DNA of 64,000 nucleotides from DTU052 sp050951725 (lineage in GTDB: Bacteria > Bacillota > Syntrophomonadia > Syntrophomonadales > DTU052). The number at the start of each line of letters is the position of its first letter. The first letter of the stretch is position 1. Below are positions 8,466-16,284 of this stretch, in pieces. Both the position numbers and the translations under genes were made by a program. Location: assembly GCA_050951725.1 (NCBI GenBank), contig JBMNJO010000025.1, forward strand, positions 62,001 to 126,000, given 5' to 3'. Below the pieces are notes generated by a model. That model was not told where the DNA came from, ran no database searches, and saw nothing but the letters and a program-made list of their open reading frames with translations.

Positions 8466-8482
8466 TGTGTCATATCGACACA
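8466..8482. promoter_or_regulatory. Candidate activator site upstream of sigma-54 promoter
   Basis: Perfect dyad TGTGTC-ATATC-GACACA, nested in a second inverted repeat CTCTGTGT (8463-8470) / ACACAGAG (8500-8507). It lies about 110 bases before the -24 element, the usual place for an enhancer site of a sigma-54 activator. Confidence 0.5.
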
Positions 8483-8587
8483 ACCTGTTTAAGACTAATA
8501 CACAGAGTGATATTTGTTTTAAGGTTCAACTTTTATGATTTAGTCCGAATATGCCAGTAAATTAAGAAAACAGTCATACAATCTTAG

Positions 8588-8604
8588 TTGGCACAGCATT
8601 TGCA
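8588..8604 (+). promoter_or_regulatory. Sigma-54 promoter for membrane protein gene
   Basis: TGGCAC-A-GCAT-TTGCA (8589-8604) matches the -24/-12 consensus at every key base, with GG and GC ten bases apart. It gives a leader of about 310 bases before the TTG start at 8926. Confidence 0.82.
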
Positions 8605-8925
8605 TTCGTACGATTGGTGAAGGCTCTTTACAGAAACTGCTCACTGGACACTGTATCTGCGGAAATCTCAGACAAGTACAAAAAAAATTGAAGATTCCAA
8701 CAGTACATGTGTTATTATTAAAAGAGCCTATCCAATAAGTAACTAGACTTCATTGTAAAGGGGGGGATGCTCGACAGACAAAGTTTTTAGTCGTGGTCCC
8801 ATTTTATTCATAATACGAGACTTACAGAATACAATTCATTAAGTCGAGTATTTATTGGTAAGGGACAATGGCTGGAGTTTTCTGTAGGCATGTCAAATCT
8901 TTCAAAATGAAGGGGAGGGTGTAAG

Positions 8926-9531
8926 TTGGATCAGGCAAAACTAATTAGTCTTAAGGCACACATCATTTTGGGGCTCATCATTGCCTCTTGCGTTGTACTA
9001 GGTGTCTACATCATGGGTCTGTTTGGAATTCATGCTGTTTGGCCCGCATTCTTTATCATGATTTCCTTCTTCCTGATGGGTGCAGATATCAAGAATCTGC
9101 CAACTATTTTCGTCGGAGCTATTTCCGGTCTGATTTTTGCTTTGCTGTTGGCCACCGCTCTTACTCCACTGCAGCAATCCATTGGCGATCCGGCAGCAAC
9201 ACTGCTACTGGTCTGGATAGCTGTTTTCGTAATCGCTGCCCTGGGAGAAGTACTGCCGATGGTTTGTAACAACTTTGCTTTTGCGTACTTCACCGTTGCT
9301 CTTATTGAGATTCCGGTTGTAGCAGAGAAAGCTATCGGAGCTGCAGTACAGAGTGGTATGACTGATCCTGCGGCGATAGCAGCCGCGGCATCGTCTGCTG
9401 TAGTGAGCAGTTCGGTGACCTGGGGTCTGACTGCACTCCTGGGTGGTGGATGTGTTCTCGCAGTTATTATTACCCTGATCACCCTTTGCCGCAAGGCGGG
9501 TATCCTGCCCCCGGCAGAAGCAGGACACTGA
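8926..9531 (+). CDS. Polytopic membrane protein, unknown function, sigma-54 driven
   Basis: 201 residues with five or six hydrophobic segments (near 13-33, 37-52, 56-80, 91-110, 118-133 and 170-190). A TTG start lies behind AGGGGAGGG. The WPAFF...FFLMGADIKNLP region recalls small DUF1097-type inner-membrane proteins, but I am not sure of the family. It has its own perfect sigma-54 promoter and dyad, and a terminator directly after, so it is a single-gene sigma-54 unit at the edge of the fatty-acid region. Transport of a fatty acid or product is a guess from context only. Confidence 0.7.
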   Translation: MDQAKLISLKAHIILGLIIASCVVLGVYIMGLFGIHAVWPAFFIMISFFLMGADIKNLPTIFVGAISGLIFALLLATALTPLQQSIGDPAATLLLVWIAVFVIAALGEVLPMVCNNFAFAYFTVALIEIPVVAEKAIGAAVQSGMTDPAAIAAAASSAVVSSSVTWGLTALLGGGCVLAVIITLITLCRKAGILPPAEAGH

Positions 9532-9554
9532 TCAATACAACCAGTATAAAAAGG

Positions 9555-9581
9555 ACAGGGGAGTCATCCCCTGTTTTTTTT
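9555..9581 (+). terminator. Intrinsic terminator
   Basis: ACAGGGG-AGTCAT-CCCCTGT followed by eight T; ends the membrane protein transcript. Confidence 0.88.
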
Positions 9582-9718
9582 CACCTTTTTTCCGCATTTG
9601 TTCGACAACCTTGGAGAAAATTAAGATCGTTAGAAGGTTTTTTTGGGTTGTATCTTGAAATTAAAGAATGCGGAATACTATTCGTAGTAAAAACTATGCG
9701 AAAAGGAGAGTGTATTGC

Positions 9719-10459
9719 ATGCGTTTGAAAGACAAAGTAGCTATCATCACAGGAGGAGCTAACGGAATTGGCGAAGGGGTAGCCATCAAGTTTGCTCAGG
9801 AAGGCGCGAAAGTAGTCATTGGTGACCTCAAAGAGGACGAGGTAAAGGCAGCAGAACAAAAGATTAAAGACATGGGTGGAACGGTGCTCGGCGTGGTATG
9901 TAACGTAGCCAACAAAGCATCGGTGGACGCAATGGTACAAAAAACCGTTGAGACTTTCGGGACCGTTGACATCCTGATTAACAACGCTGGAATCACCCGC
10001 GACGCTATATTCCACAAAATGACCGAAGAGCAGTGGGACCAGGTATTTGATGTTAACTTGAAAGGCGTTTTCTATTGCTGCAAAGCGGTTGTGCCGCTTA
10101 TGAGGGAAAAGGGTTACGGCAAGATAGTAAACATATCCTCCGTCAGCCGTTTTGGAAACCCTGGTCAGGCCAACTATGCAGCTACCAAAGCCGGATTGGT
10201 TGGTTTTACCAGAAACATGGCCAAAGAACTGGGACCCAAGGGTATCACAGTTAATGCGGTTGCTCCCGGATCGGTTGAGACCGCTATGTTCCTGGCAGTT
10301 CCTGAGAAAATCAGAGCAATATCTGCAAAAGCCAATGCTCTGCAAAGACCTGGAACAATTGAAGAATTGGCCTATTCCATTCTCTTCTTTGCTAGTGATG
10401 AGTCAGCCTATGTAACCGGGCAGTGCCTACAGGTTGACGGCGGAATGATGATGCCCTAA
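9719..10459 (+). CDS. SDR-family 3-oxoacyl reductase (FabG/PhaB-like)
   Basis: 246 residues, a classical short-chain dehydrogenase. Cofactor motif TGGANGIG is at residues 11-18, NNAG near 90, the active-site serine in NISSV, and Tyr-x-x-x-Lys in YAATK. The C-terminus QCLQVDGG is typical of FabG. The likely reaction is NAD(P)H-dependent interconversion of 3-oxoacyl and 3-hydroxyacyl thioesters. In this setting it may act as an acetoacetyl-CoA reductase or 3-hydroxyacyl-CoA dehydrogenase. ATG 9719 is preferred over upstream starts because AAAGGAGAG lies just before it. A terminator follows. Confidence 0.88.
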   Translation: MRLKDKVAIITGGANGIGEGVAIKFAQEGAKVVIGDLKEDEVKAAEQKIKDMGGTVLGVVCNVANKASVDAMVQKTVETFGTVDILINNAGITRDAIFHKMTEEQWDQVFDVNLKGVFYCCKAVVPLMREKGYGKIVNISSVSRFGNPGQANYAATKAGLVGFTRNMAKELGPKGITVNAVAPGSVETAMFLAVPEKIRAISAKANALQRPGTIEELAYSILFFASDESAYVTGQCLQVDGGMMMP

Positions 10460-10476
10460 CCTAAGAAATTAGCCAA

Positions 10477-10512
10477 AAACGGGCCGCTGATTCAGTGGCC
10501 CGTTTGACTTTA
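10477..10512 (+). terminator. Intrinsic terminator
   Basis: AAACGGGCC and GGCCCGTTT with an inner CTG/CAG pair, followed by a T-rich stretch; ends the SDR transcript. Confidence 0.8.
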
Positions 10513-10668
10513 TCTTGAATGTGTTTTGCGGAGAGTGCCACCCATTGCTGTAATCGAATTAATGCGTTGACCCACACGCGGCGGTTCAATTACATACCGA
10601 TTTGGCAATAAACGAAGTTGAAGAGGTTATCGTATTAAACCTATTATAGCAACGAAGGAGTGAAATAA

Positions 10669-11457
10669 ATGGATTACGATTTTAAGGTACTCTTAGTCGA
10701 AAAAGAAGACGGTATTGCAACCATTTCTATCAATCGTCCCAAGGTGCTCAACGCATTAAATGATCAGGTCTTCAGAGAACTAAAACAGGTGTTTGAAATG
10801 ATGGAAGACGATGACGAGGTTAGAGTGGCTGTTATAACCGGTGCTGGAGACAAGGCGTTTGTGGCTGGTGCTGATATTGGCCAGATGTCAACCCATACAT
10901 TTCTTCAGGCCCGCGATCTGGCTTACCAGAGTTACAAGGCTCAGCAGGTTATTGCCCACTTTTCAAAACCAACCATTGCTGCGGTGAACGGCTTTGCCTT
11001 TGGCGGGGGCTGTGAAGTAGCTATGTGCTGCGATATAAGAATTGCTTCTGAGAAGGCTTCATTCGGGCAACCCGAGATTAACCTGGGAATTATTCCGGGT
11101 GGCGGCGGTACTCAGAGATTGCCCCGACTGGTAGGTATGGGGATTGCCAAGGAGTTGGTTTATACCGGGAAACCAATCGATGCCAAAAGAGCCTATGAAA
11201 TCGGCCTGGTAAACAAGGTAGTACCTCATGAAGAGCTCATGAATGAGGTTAAAAAAATGGCCAAGGCCATTATGGCCAAGTCACCTGTTACTCTAAAATT
11301 TGCGAAGACAGCCATGGACCTGGGGATTGAAACCGATCTGGAAACCGGCCTGCAGATTGAAAGAGAACTATTTGCTGAGTGTTTTGCTACTGAAGACATG
11401 CAGGAAGGTTTGAATGCATTCCTGGAAAAGAGAAAACCGGATTTCAAAGGTAAGTAA
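10669..11457 (+). CDS. Enoyl-CoA hydratase/crotonase
   Basis: 262 residues of the crotonase fold. The oxyanion-hole segments are near residue 66 (AGADIGQM) and at the GFAFGGGCE region near 104-112. The two catalytic acids are present in GGGCEVAM and FGQPEINLGIIPG. Length and motifs fit short-chain enoyl-CoA hydratase, which hydrates crotonyl-CoA to 3-hydroxybutyryl-CoA. A GAAGGAG site precedes the ATG. It is a single gene flanked by terminators, next to an SDR that could take the product further. A possible TTGACC box is at 10568, but the promoter is not certain. Confidence 0.92.
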   Translation: MDYDFKVLLVEKEDGIATISINRPKVLNALNDQVFRELKQVFEMMEDDDEVRVAVITGAGDKAFVAGADIGQMSTHTFLQARDLAYQSYKAQQVIAHFSKPTIAAVNGFAFGGGCEVAMCCDIRIASEKASFGQPEINLGIIPGGGGTQRLPRLVGMGIAKELVYTGKPIDAKRAYEIGLVNKVVPHEELMNEVKKMAKAIMAKSPVTLKFAKTAMDLGIETDLETGLQIERELFAECFATEDMQEGLNAFLEKRKPDFKGK

Positions 11458-11621
11458 TTTAACCGGACTACTGTTTTATCTACCGGAATGGACGGTGCAA
11501 AAGCAAATCCAGCCGGCCCGCATTTGCTCGAACCTGTTTGTAAAGGTGTGAGAACTGCGCTGATAGCTGATCTTCCTTGATGGATGGCGGCTATAACCAT
11601 CCTGAACTGTGGTAGACTCTT

Positions 11622-11660
11622 GCCTGCCGACGATAAAAGTCGGCAGGCTGCTTATTTAAT
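11622..11660 (+). terminator. Terminator between convergent genes
   Basis: Perfect GCCTGCCGAC-loop-GTCGGCAGGC stem, then TGCTTATTT, between the convergent crotonase and activator genes. Confidence 0.75.
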
Positions 11661-13607
11661 TGCATACTTCTTTATCTTGCGAAATATTGTTGCTCGGGAC
11701 ATTCCCAGATCCTTGGCCGCCAATTCCCGGTTGCCATGGTTCTTTTGAAGGGAGTTGATGATCATCTGTTTTTCAATTTCGTCCTGGCCCAGGTTCTTTT
11801 TCCAGAGAGCCGGGGATTTAATAGTGTCCTTTCTTATATCCGCCGGGAGCGCATCTACTGTCAGCACATTTCCGCTCGCAATGTTGACGGCCCGTTCCAA
11901 TACGTTATTCAACTCTCTGACGTTGCCCGGCCAGTCGTAAGCGATAAGTACCTCCATTGCCTCCGGGTCAACGCGATTAATCTCTTTGCCCAATTTGGGT
12001 CCGATTATTTTAATGAAGTGTTCAACCAAACCCGGAATATCATCTTTCCTCTCGCGCAAAGGAGGTATTTCAATATCGATGACCTTAAGCCTATAGTAAA
12101 GATCCAGACGGAAATGGCCTTTCATTACTTCATCCTTGAGATTCTTATTGCTGGCAGCGATCACCCGAACATTTACCTGCATGAGCTCCCGTCCGCCGAG
12201 CCGCATTATTTTTCCCTCTTCCAGGAACCGCAGCAGGGAACCCTGCAGATCAAGGGGCATTTCGCCAATCTCGTCCAGGAAGAGAGTGCCCTGGTCAGCC
12301 AGTTCAAACTTACCGGGATTTCCACCCTTGCGAGCACCGGTAAAAGCTCCCTCTTCATAGCCAAAAAGCTCGCTGGATATCAATTCGCGGGGCAGAGCCG
12401 CACAATTGATGGCAAAAAACGGCTCTCCGCAGCGCTTGCTGGCATTGTGAATGGCTTGGGCGAACATTTCCTTGCCTACCCCGCTTTCACCCAGCAAGAG
12501 GACATTGGAGTCAGACTTTGCAGCGATTTCTGCCAATCTTAACGTGTAATTCAGTTCCCTGCTGTTCCAGATTATATCGTCGAAGGTGATGGTGGCATGA
12601 GCCCCGGATACTTTTTCTATCATGCGTTTGTATTTATGAATCGGCTGTAGAATGACCACCGTGCCCAGAATCTTCTTATTTTTGCTTACCAGTGGAGTAC
12701 AGCTTACGGTCAGTTTTATCCGGTCATTCCTGCGCTGTATTTCAAGGAGTCTGCTAAGCTCCTTGTTATCTGAAATAGCGGAAAAGAACGGCTCATTATT
12801 CGGGGGCATCAATTCTCTCAGAGTTCTGTTCAACTTGGGACCCGGGTCGATTCCCAGGTTATAAGCGGCCAGTTTGTTCATCAGTATGACCCGGCCCTGG
12901 CAATCCAGGGCGATTACCCCGTCAGACATTGATTCCATAATAGTTGTCTTATAGAGGCTTTGCATCTCACTATGTTCAAAAGCAGTCTGCAGAGCTATCT
13001 GCCTTTCCAGGGCCCGGGAGGCTGCCACTACCATTCCCATGGTGTGGCGGTTAATGGGGTGATATGGTCCGCCAACTGTCAACACCCCGACAAGTTTGTC
13101 CTCAAGGTCAAAAATAGGGCACGAGGAACTAATTACGAAGGGAGTAAGATTGCACCAGTACTCATACCCGATCAACTGCATCGGTTTGCGTTCGATGGCG
13201 GCAACCGCCCCCGAAGTGGTGCCCATAACCCTTTCCGACCAATCGGAACCTTCGATCAAATTGATGCCGTTTGCATATTCCATGGCTTCCCGGTCCCCGG
13301 CGCGGGCCAGAATATATCCCCTGTTGTCGCTCAAGCTGAAAAGATATCCTGACCCTTCCGTGTACTCTCGCAAATTGGCCATCATAGCGATGGCATGCGT
13401 GAGCAGGGTTCGATTGCTGGTCTTTCGCAATCCCAGCTCAATATCAGTCAGCACTACATCACAGCATGTCTTATACGGGTTCACCTGATATCCTTCACTG
13501 CGTTGCCATGAGTCACGCACCTCCCGGGAAATTGAAATTCCCGGGCACTCTCCGGTTTCCCGCAGCGATTTCCAGATATGTATCCCTTTTTCGGCAGTTT
13601 CCAGCAT
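11652..13607 (-). CDS. Sigma-54-dependent activator 1 (AcoR-like)
   Basis: 651 residues: an AcoR-type N-terminal sensor region with a GAF-like fold (about 20-210, with a REVRDSWQRS motif), a PAS-like segment (about 220-310), an AAA+ domain with Walker A GESGVGKE and an intact sigma-54 contact loop GAFTGA (about 335-565), and a Fis-type helix-turn-helix (about 605-650). It activates sigma-54 RNA polymerase in response to a small molecule, here perhaps a fatty acid or acyl-CoA. GAGGTG precedes the ATG. It is divergent from acyl-CoA synthetase 1, and the shared region holds two dyads and a sigma-54 promoter, so control of that gene and of itself is likely. Confidence 0.92.
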   Translation of the reverse strand: MLETAEKGIHIWKSLRETGECPGISISREVRDSWQRSEGYQVNPYKTCCDVVLTDIELGLRKTSNRTLLTHAIAMMANLREYTEGSGYLFSLSDNRGYILARAGDREAMEYANGINLIEGSDWSERVMGTTSGAVAAIERKPMQLIGYEYWCNLTPFVISSSCPIFDLEDKLVGVLTVGGPYHPINRHTMGMVVAASRALERQIALQTAFEHSEMQSLYKTTIMESMSDGVIALDCQGRVILMNKLAAYNLGIDPGPKLNRTLRELMPPNNEPFFSAISDNKELSRLLEIQRRNDRIKLTVSCTPLVSKNKKILGTVVILQPIHKYKRMIEKVSGAHATITFDDIIWNSRELNYTLRLAEIAAKSDSNVLLLGESGVGKEMFAQAIHNASKRCGEPFFAINCAALPRELISSELFGYEEGAFTGARKGGNPGKFELADQGTLFLDEIGEMPLDLQGSLLRFLEEGKIMRLGGRELMQVNVRVIAASNKNLKDEVMKGHFRLDLYYRLKVIDIEIPPLRERKDDIPGLVEHFIKIIGPKLGKEINRVDPEAMEVLIAYDWPGNVRELNNVLERAVNIASGNVLTVDALPADIRKDTIKSPALWKKNLGQDEIEKQMIINSLQKNHGNRELAAKDLGMSRATIFRKIKKYAIK

Positions 13608-13652
13608 AACTACACCTCACGATCATGCGTACATAGTATGGCTTGTTCCTCG

Positions 13653-13700
13653 AGTATCATTGAGACTCTCAAGAGACTTGATGAGAGTCTCAATGATACT
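13653..13700. promoter_or_regulatory. Double dyad, candidate enhancer for activator 1
   Basis: A perfect 19-base inverted repeat (13653-13671 and 13682-13700, 10-base loop). Each arm contains an 11-base palindrome TGAGAnTCTCA (13661-13671 and 13682-13692), centres 21 bases or two helical turns apart. It is 97 bases before the sigma-54 promoter and 46 bases before the divergent activator gene. Confidence 0.7.
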
Positions 13701-13795
13701 TTACCGCTATTATTCGGAATAAGCCAGCAATTGATTATTATCAATAAGTGCCTAAATTGCGGGTATTGGCGAATAATTAAAATTTTTGATGTTAT

Positions 13796-13812
13796 CTGGC
13801 ACAAATATTGCA
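13796..13812 (+). promoter_or_regulatory. Sigma-54 promoter for acyl-CoA synthetase 1
   Basis: TGGCAC-A-AATA-TTGCA (13797-13812), a full match to the -24/-12 consensus, with a leader of about 195 bases to ATG 14018. Confidence 0.87.
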
Positions 13813-14017
13813 ATTTTAAAAATTGGGTCCAAAACGCGTTAAGGGGGGCTAAAGAGAAAGGTTTAACAATTTTGGACCTTCCTTAATTAATTGCACGCAT
13901 TACGCAAACGGCAGACAAAATGCCTTCTTTGTGTAATTGCTCTGTTGGAAGGAGTGATTTGGGGTTTAGTCATACGAGTGATAGCAGCAACAATAACATG
14001 AATTTGGAGGTATCGAA

Positions 14018-15694
14018 ATGGCATCTGTTTACGAAAGTCGTTTTTGGACGAAGTCATACAACTGGAAAGCACAAAAATCTATCAATTATCCCAAAACACA
14101 TGCGTATTATTTTTTCCGCGACGCCGCGATATACAACCCTGAAAAGACCGCTACCTGGTTCTACGGAGCGACCATCAACTATCGCGACTTATATCAAAAA
14201 GTCTGCCGCCTGGCAAATGTTTTTGTGGAACAGGGAATAAAAAAGGGTGACCGGATTGGTTTCCTGATGCCTAACTGTCCTCAGTTCGTCATTGCCTACT
14301 GGGCGACTCTCATGGCCGGGGCCGTAGTCGTAAACCTCAACCCTCTGTACACTAAGGAAGAGTTAAGGTACCTTTTTATAGACGCTGATTTGAGCTGCGT
14401 CATCGCCTACGATCCCCTGGTTCCGGTGATAAAAGAACTCAACCAAGAATTAAAAATCCCTAACGTTATAATAACCAGGCTCTCTGACTTCATGCTCAAT
14501 ACCCCGGTCAGCACCCCTGAACAGCTTGGGTTGGAAGAAGGTTGGCTGCATTTCTCGCAGCTGCTGGAAACCACTGAGCGGCAGTTTCCTCCCATAGTCG
14601 ATATCAAATGGGATGATCCCGCGGTGATCCAGTACACCGGAGGAACTACCGGTGTTCCGAAAGGCGCAGTACTGACCCAGTATAATATAATTGCCGGTGC
14701 AATGAGCTGTGTCCTTTGGAGCCAGGCCGCGGTAGACCGCATTCCCCCGGAAAAAATGAGCGTATTAGCCGTCCTGCCCTTCTCGCATGTGTACGGTGAG
14801 ATCTGCTGCCTCTGTTGGGCTGCCTGGACGGTCGGTACCATGATAATCCTGCCCAGATTTGATATAGATGAGATGTTCGACACCCTTAATAAATTTGATC
14901 ACATTACCTACTGGCCGTGTGTCCCAACCATGGTGCAGGCTCTGTTCTATCACCCCCGGGTTAACGAAATCGACTGGCACGAAAAAATCCTTTATACCGG
15001 AACCGGTGCGGCTCCGGCACCGTTGGCATTGATAAACAAATGCCGCCAGATGGACTTTTCATTCCATGAAGGATACGGAATGAGTGAAACTACCGCTCTC
15101 GCTATCAGCACTCCCTACAACGGCTTTAGACCCGGCAGTACCGGGGTCCCCTATACTGACGTGGACCTCCGTCTGGTAGATGAAGACGGCAACGACGTTC
15201 CTCTGGGCCAGCCAGGAGAGATCTGGATGAAGAGCCCTTATGTCATGAAGGAATATTGGAGAAAACCTGAAGAAACAGCTAGTGTGTTCACCGAAGACGG
15301 CTGGCTTAAGAGCGGTGACGTGGCCTACATGGATGAGGATGGTTATGTTTACATCGTTGACCGGACTAAAGACATGATCATCGCCGGCGGGTTTAACATC
15401 TATCCTCGTGATATCGATGAAGTGCTTGTCAAGCATCCCAAGGTTGCCGACGCCATGGCCATTGGGGTTCCCGATGAATACCGCGGTGAAAATGTAAAAG
15501 CATTTATTCAGCTGAAACCAGGGGTTGAAAGTGCAACTGCTGAAGAAATGATCGCCTTCTGCCGCGAACATCTGGCCGCCTACAAGGTGCCCCGTTTAAT
15601 CGAATTCCGTACGGAACCACTGCCGAGAACCAACACCGGTAAAGCACTGCGGCGGATCCTGCGCGATGAGGAGATCGCGAAATCGAAAAAATAG
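14018..15694 (+). CDS. Acyl-CoA synthetase 1 (AMP-forming)
   Basis: 558 residues of the adenylate-forming family. Motifs in order: YTGGTTGVPKGAVLT (P-loop, about 207-221), GYGMSET (about 353), the hinge region VDRTKDMIIAGGFNIYP (about 449-465) and the catalytic lysine in TGKALRR near the C-terminus. It activates a fatty acid to acyl-CoA with ATP, the entry step to beta-oxidation. Chain length is not readable; the N-terminus resembles long-chain ligases. A GGAGG site precedes ATG 14018. It is controlled by a sigma-54 promoter, with activator 1 divergent. It is paralogous to the gene at 18804-20486. Confidence 0.9.
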   Translation: MASVYESRFWTKSYNWKAQKSINYPKTHAYYFFRDAAIYNPEKTATWFYGATINYRDLYQKVCRLANVFVEQGIKKGDRIGFLMPNCPQFVIAYWATLMAGAVVVNLNPLYTKEELRYLFIDADLSCVIAYDPLVPVIKELNQELKIPNVIITRLSDFMLNTPVSTPEQLGLEEGWLHFSQLLETTERQFPPIVDIKWDDPAVIQYTGGTTGVPKGAVLTQYNIIAGAMSCVLWSQAAVDRIPPEKMSVLAVLPFSHVYGEICCLCWAAWTVGTMIILPRFDIDEMFDTLNKFDHITYWPCVPTMVQALFYHPRVNEIDWHEKILYTGTGAAPAPLALINKCRQMDFSFHEGYGMSETTALAISTPYNGFRPGSTGVPYTDVDLRLVDEDGNDVPLGQPGEIWMKSPYVMKEYWRKPEETASVFTEDGWLKSGDVAYMDEDGYVYIVDRTKDMIIAGGFNIYPRDIDEVLVKHPKVADAMAIGVPDEYRGENVKAFIQLKPGVESATAEEMIAFCREHLAAYKVPRLIEFRTEPLPRTNTGKALRRILRDEEIAKSKK

Positions 15695-15758
15695 GATACT
15701 TAGAATGACGATAAGAAAAAGGCTACCTGGATAACAGGCAACTCGGAACGCACACCAT

Positions 15759-15797
15759 ACCCGCTTTCAGGTTTAAGTACCTGGAAGCGGGTTATTT
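15759..15797 (+). terminator. Intrinsic terminator after acyl-CoA synthetase 1
   Basis: ACCCGCTTTCAGGT (15759-15772) and ACCTGGAAGCGGGT (15779-15792) pair almost fully, then TATTTATA. Confidence 0.8.
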
Positions 15798-15849
15798 ATA
15801 ATGTGACCGGTCGGTACGGCGGTGGATTGGGTTCCTCCTGCCAGATAAA

Positions 15850-15889
15850 GGAGATGGTTACCGGGCGGCACCCAGTGGCCATCCTTTTT
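15850..15889 (+). terminator. Second terminator or attenuator
   Basis: GGAGATGGTTACCGGG pairs with CCCAGTGGCCATCC over about 14 positions, followed by five T. An upstream CTCC (15835-15838) can pair with the first GGAG of the stem and would compete with it, as in an attenuator. It lies 396 bases before activator 2. Confidence 0.55.
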
Positions 15890-16284
15890 GGTGCAAAAGT
15901 CGCCAAAATGTTTTCGAATAAAGCTTTTCCAAGTACATTATGGTAATATATATAGAAAGTGTATCGTCATTTCCCAGTTGATAACACAGCAACGAAGCAC
16001 AAATATACATGCCCAAGTCACTTCAATTGACCAACCACATCGCACCAACATCCATTACCAATATCCCGCAACCTTTATCCACACAATCCATCCTTAACTA
16101 CAGGATTTATACGTAGAAGGGAGGGTGTATTCTGGTTTCCCGGTGGCGATCAAGCAATACATAAGAAGGAATCATTATCTCTACTTGAATAATCCCAAGC
16201 AAGGTCTTCATTTTGCTGCCTGCTTTGTTGGTCGGCAAAGCACTGAGCTGTATAGGAATGCGGTTCGGGGAAGCAGATCTCAAA
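15890..16284. other. Intergenic region before activator 2
   Basis: No convincing gene and no sigma-54 site. The frame of activator 2 stays open back to TTG 16213, but its translation there looks non-conserved. A promoter was not identified with confidence. Confidence 0.35.

Noticed and set aside
9581..10345. 254-codon minus-strand frame
   Set aside because: Antisense shadow of the SDR gene, whose cofactor and catalytic motifs are clear.
11736..12542. 268-codon plus-strand frame
   Set aside because: Antisense to the AAA+ domain of activator 1; no start signal.
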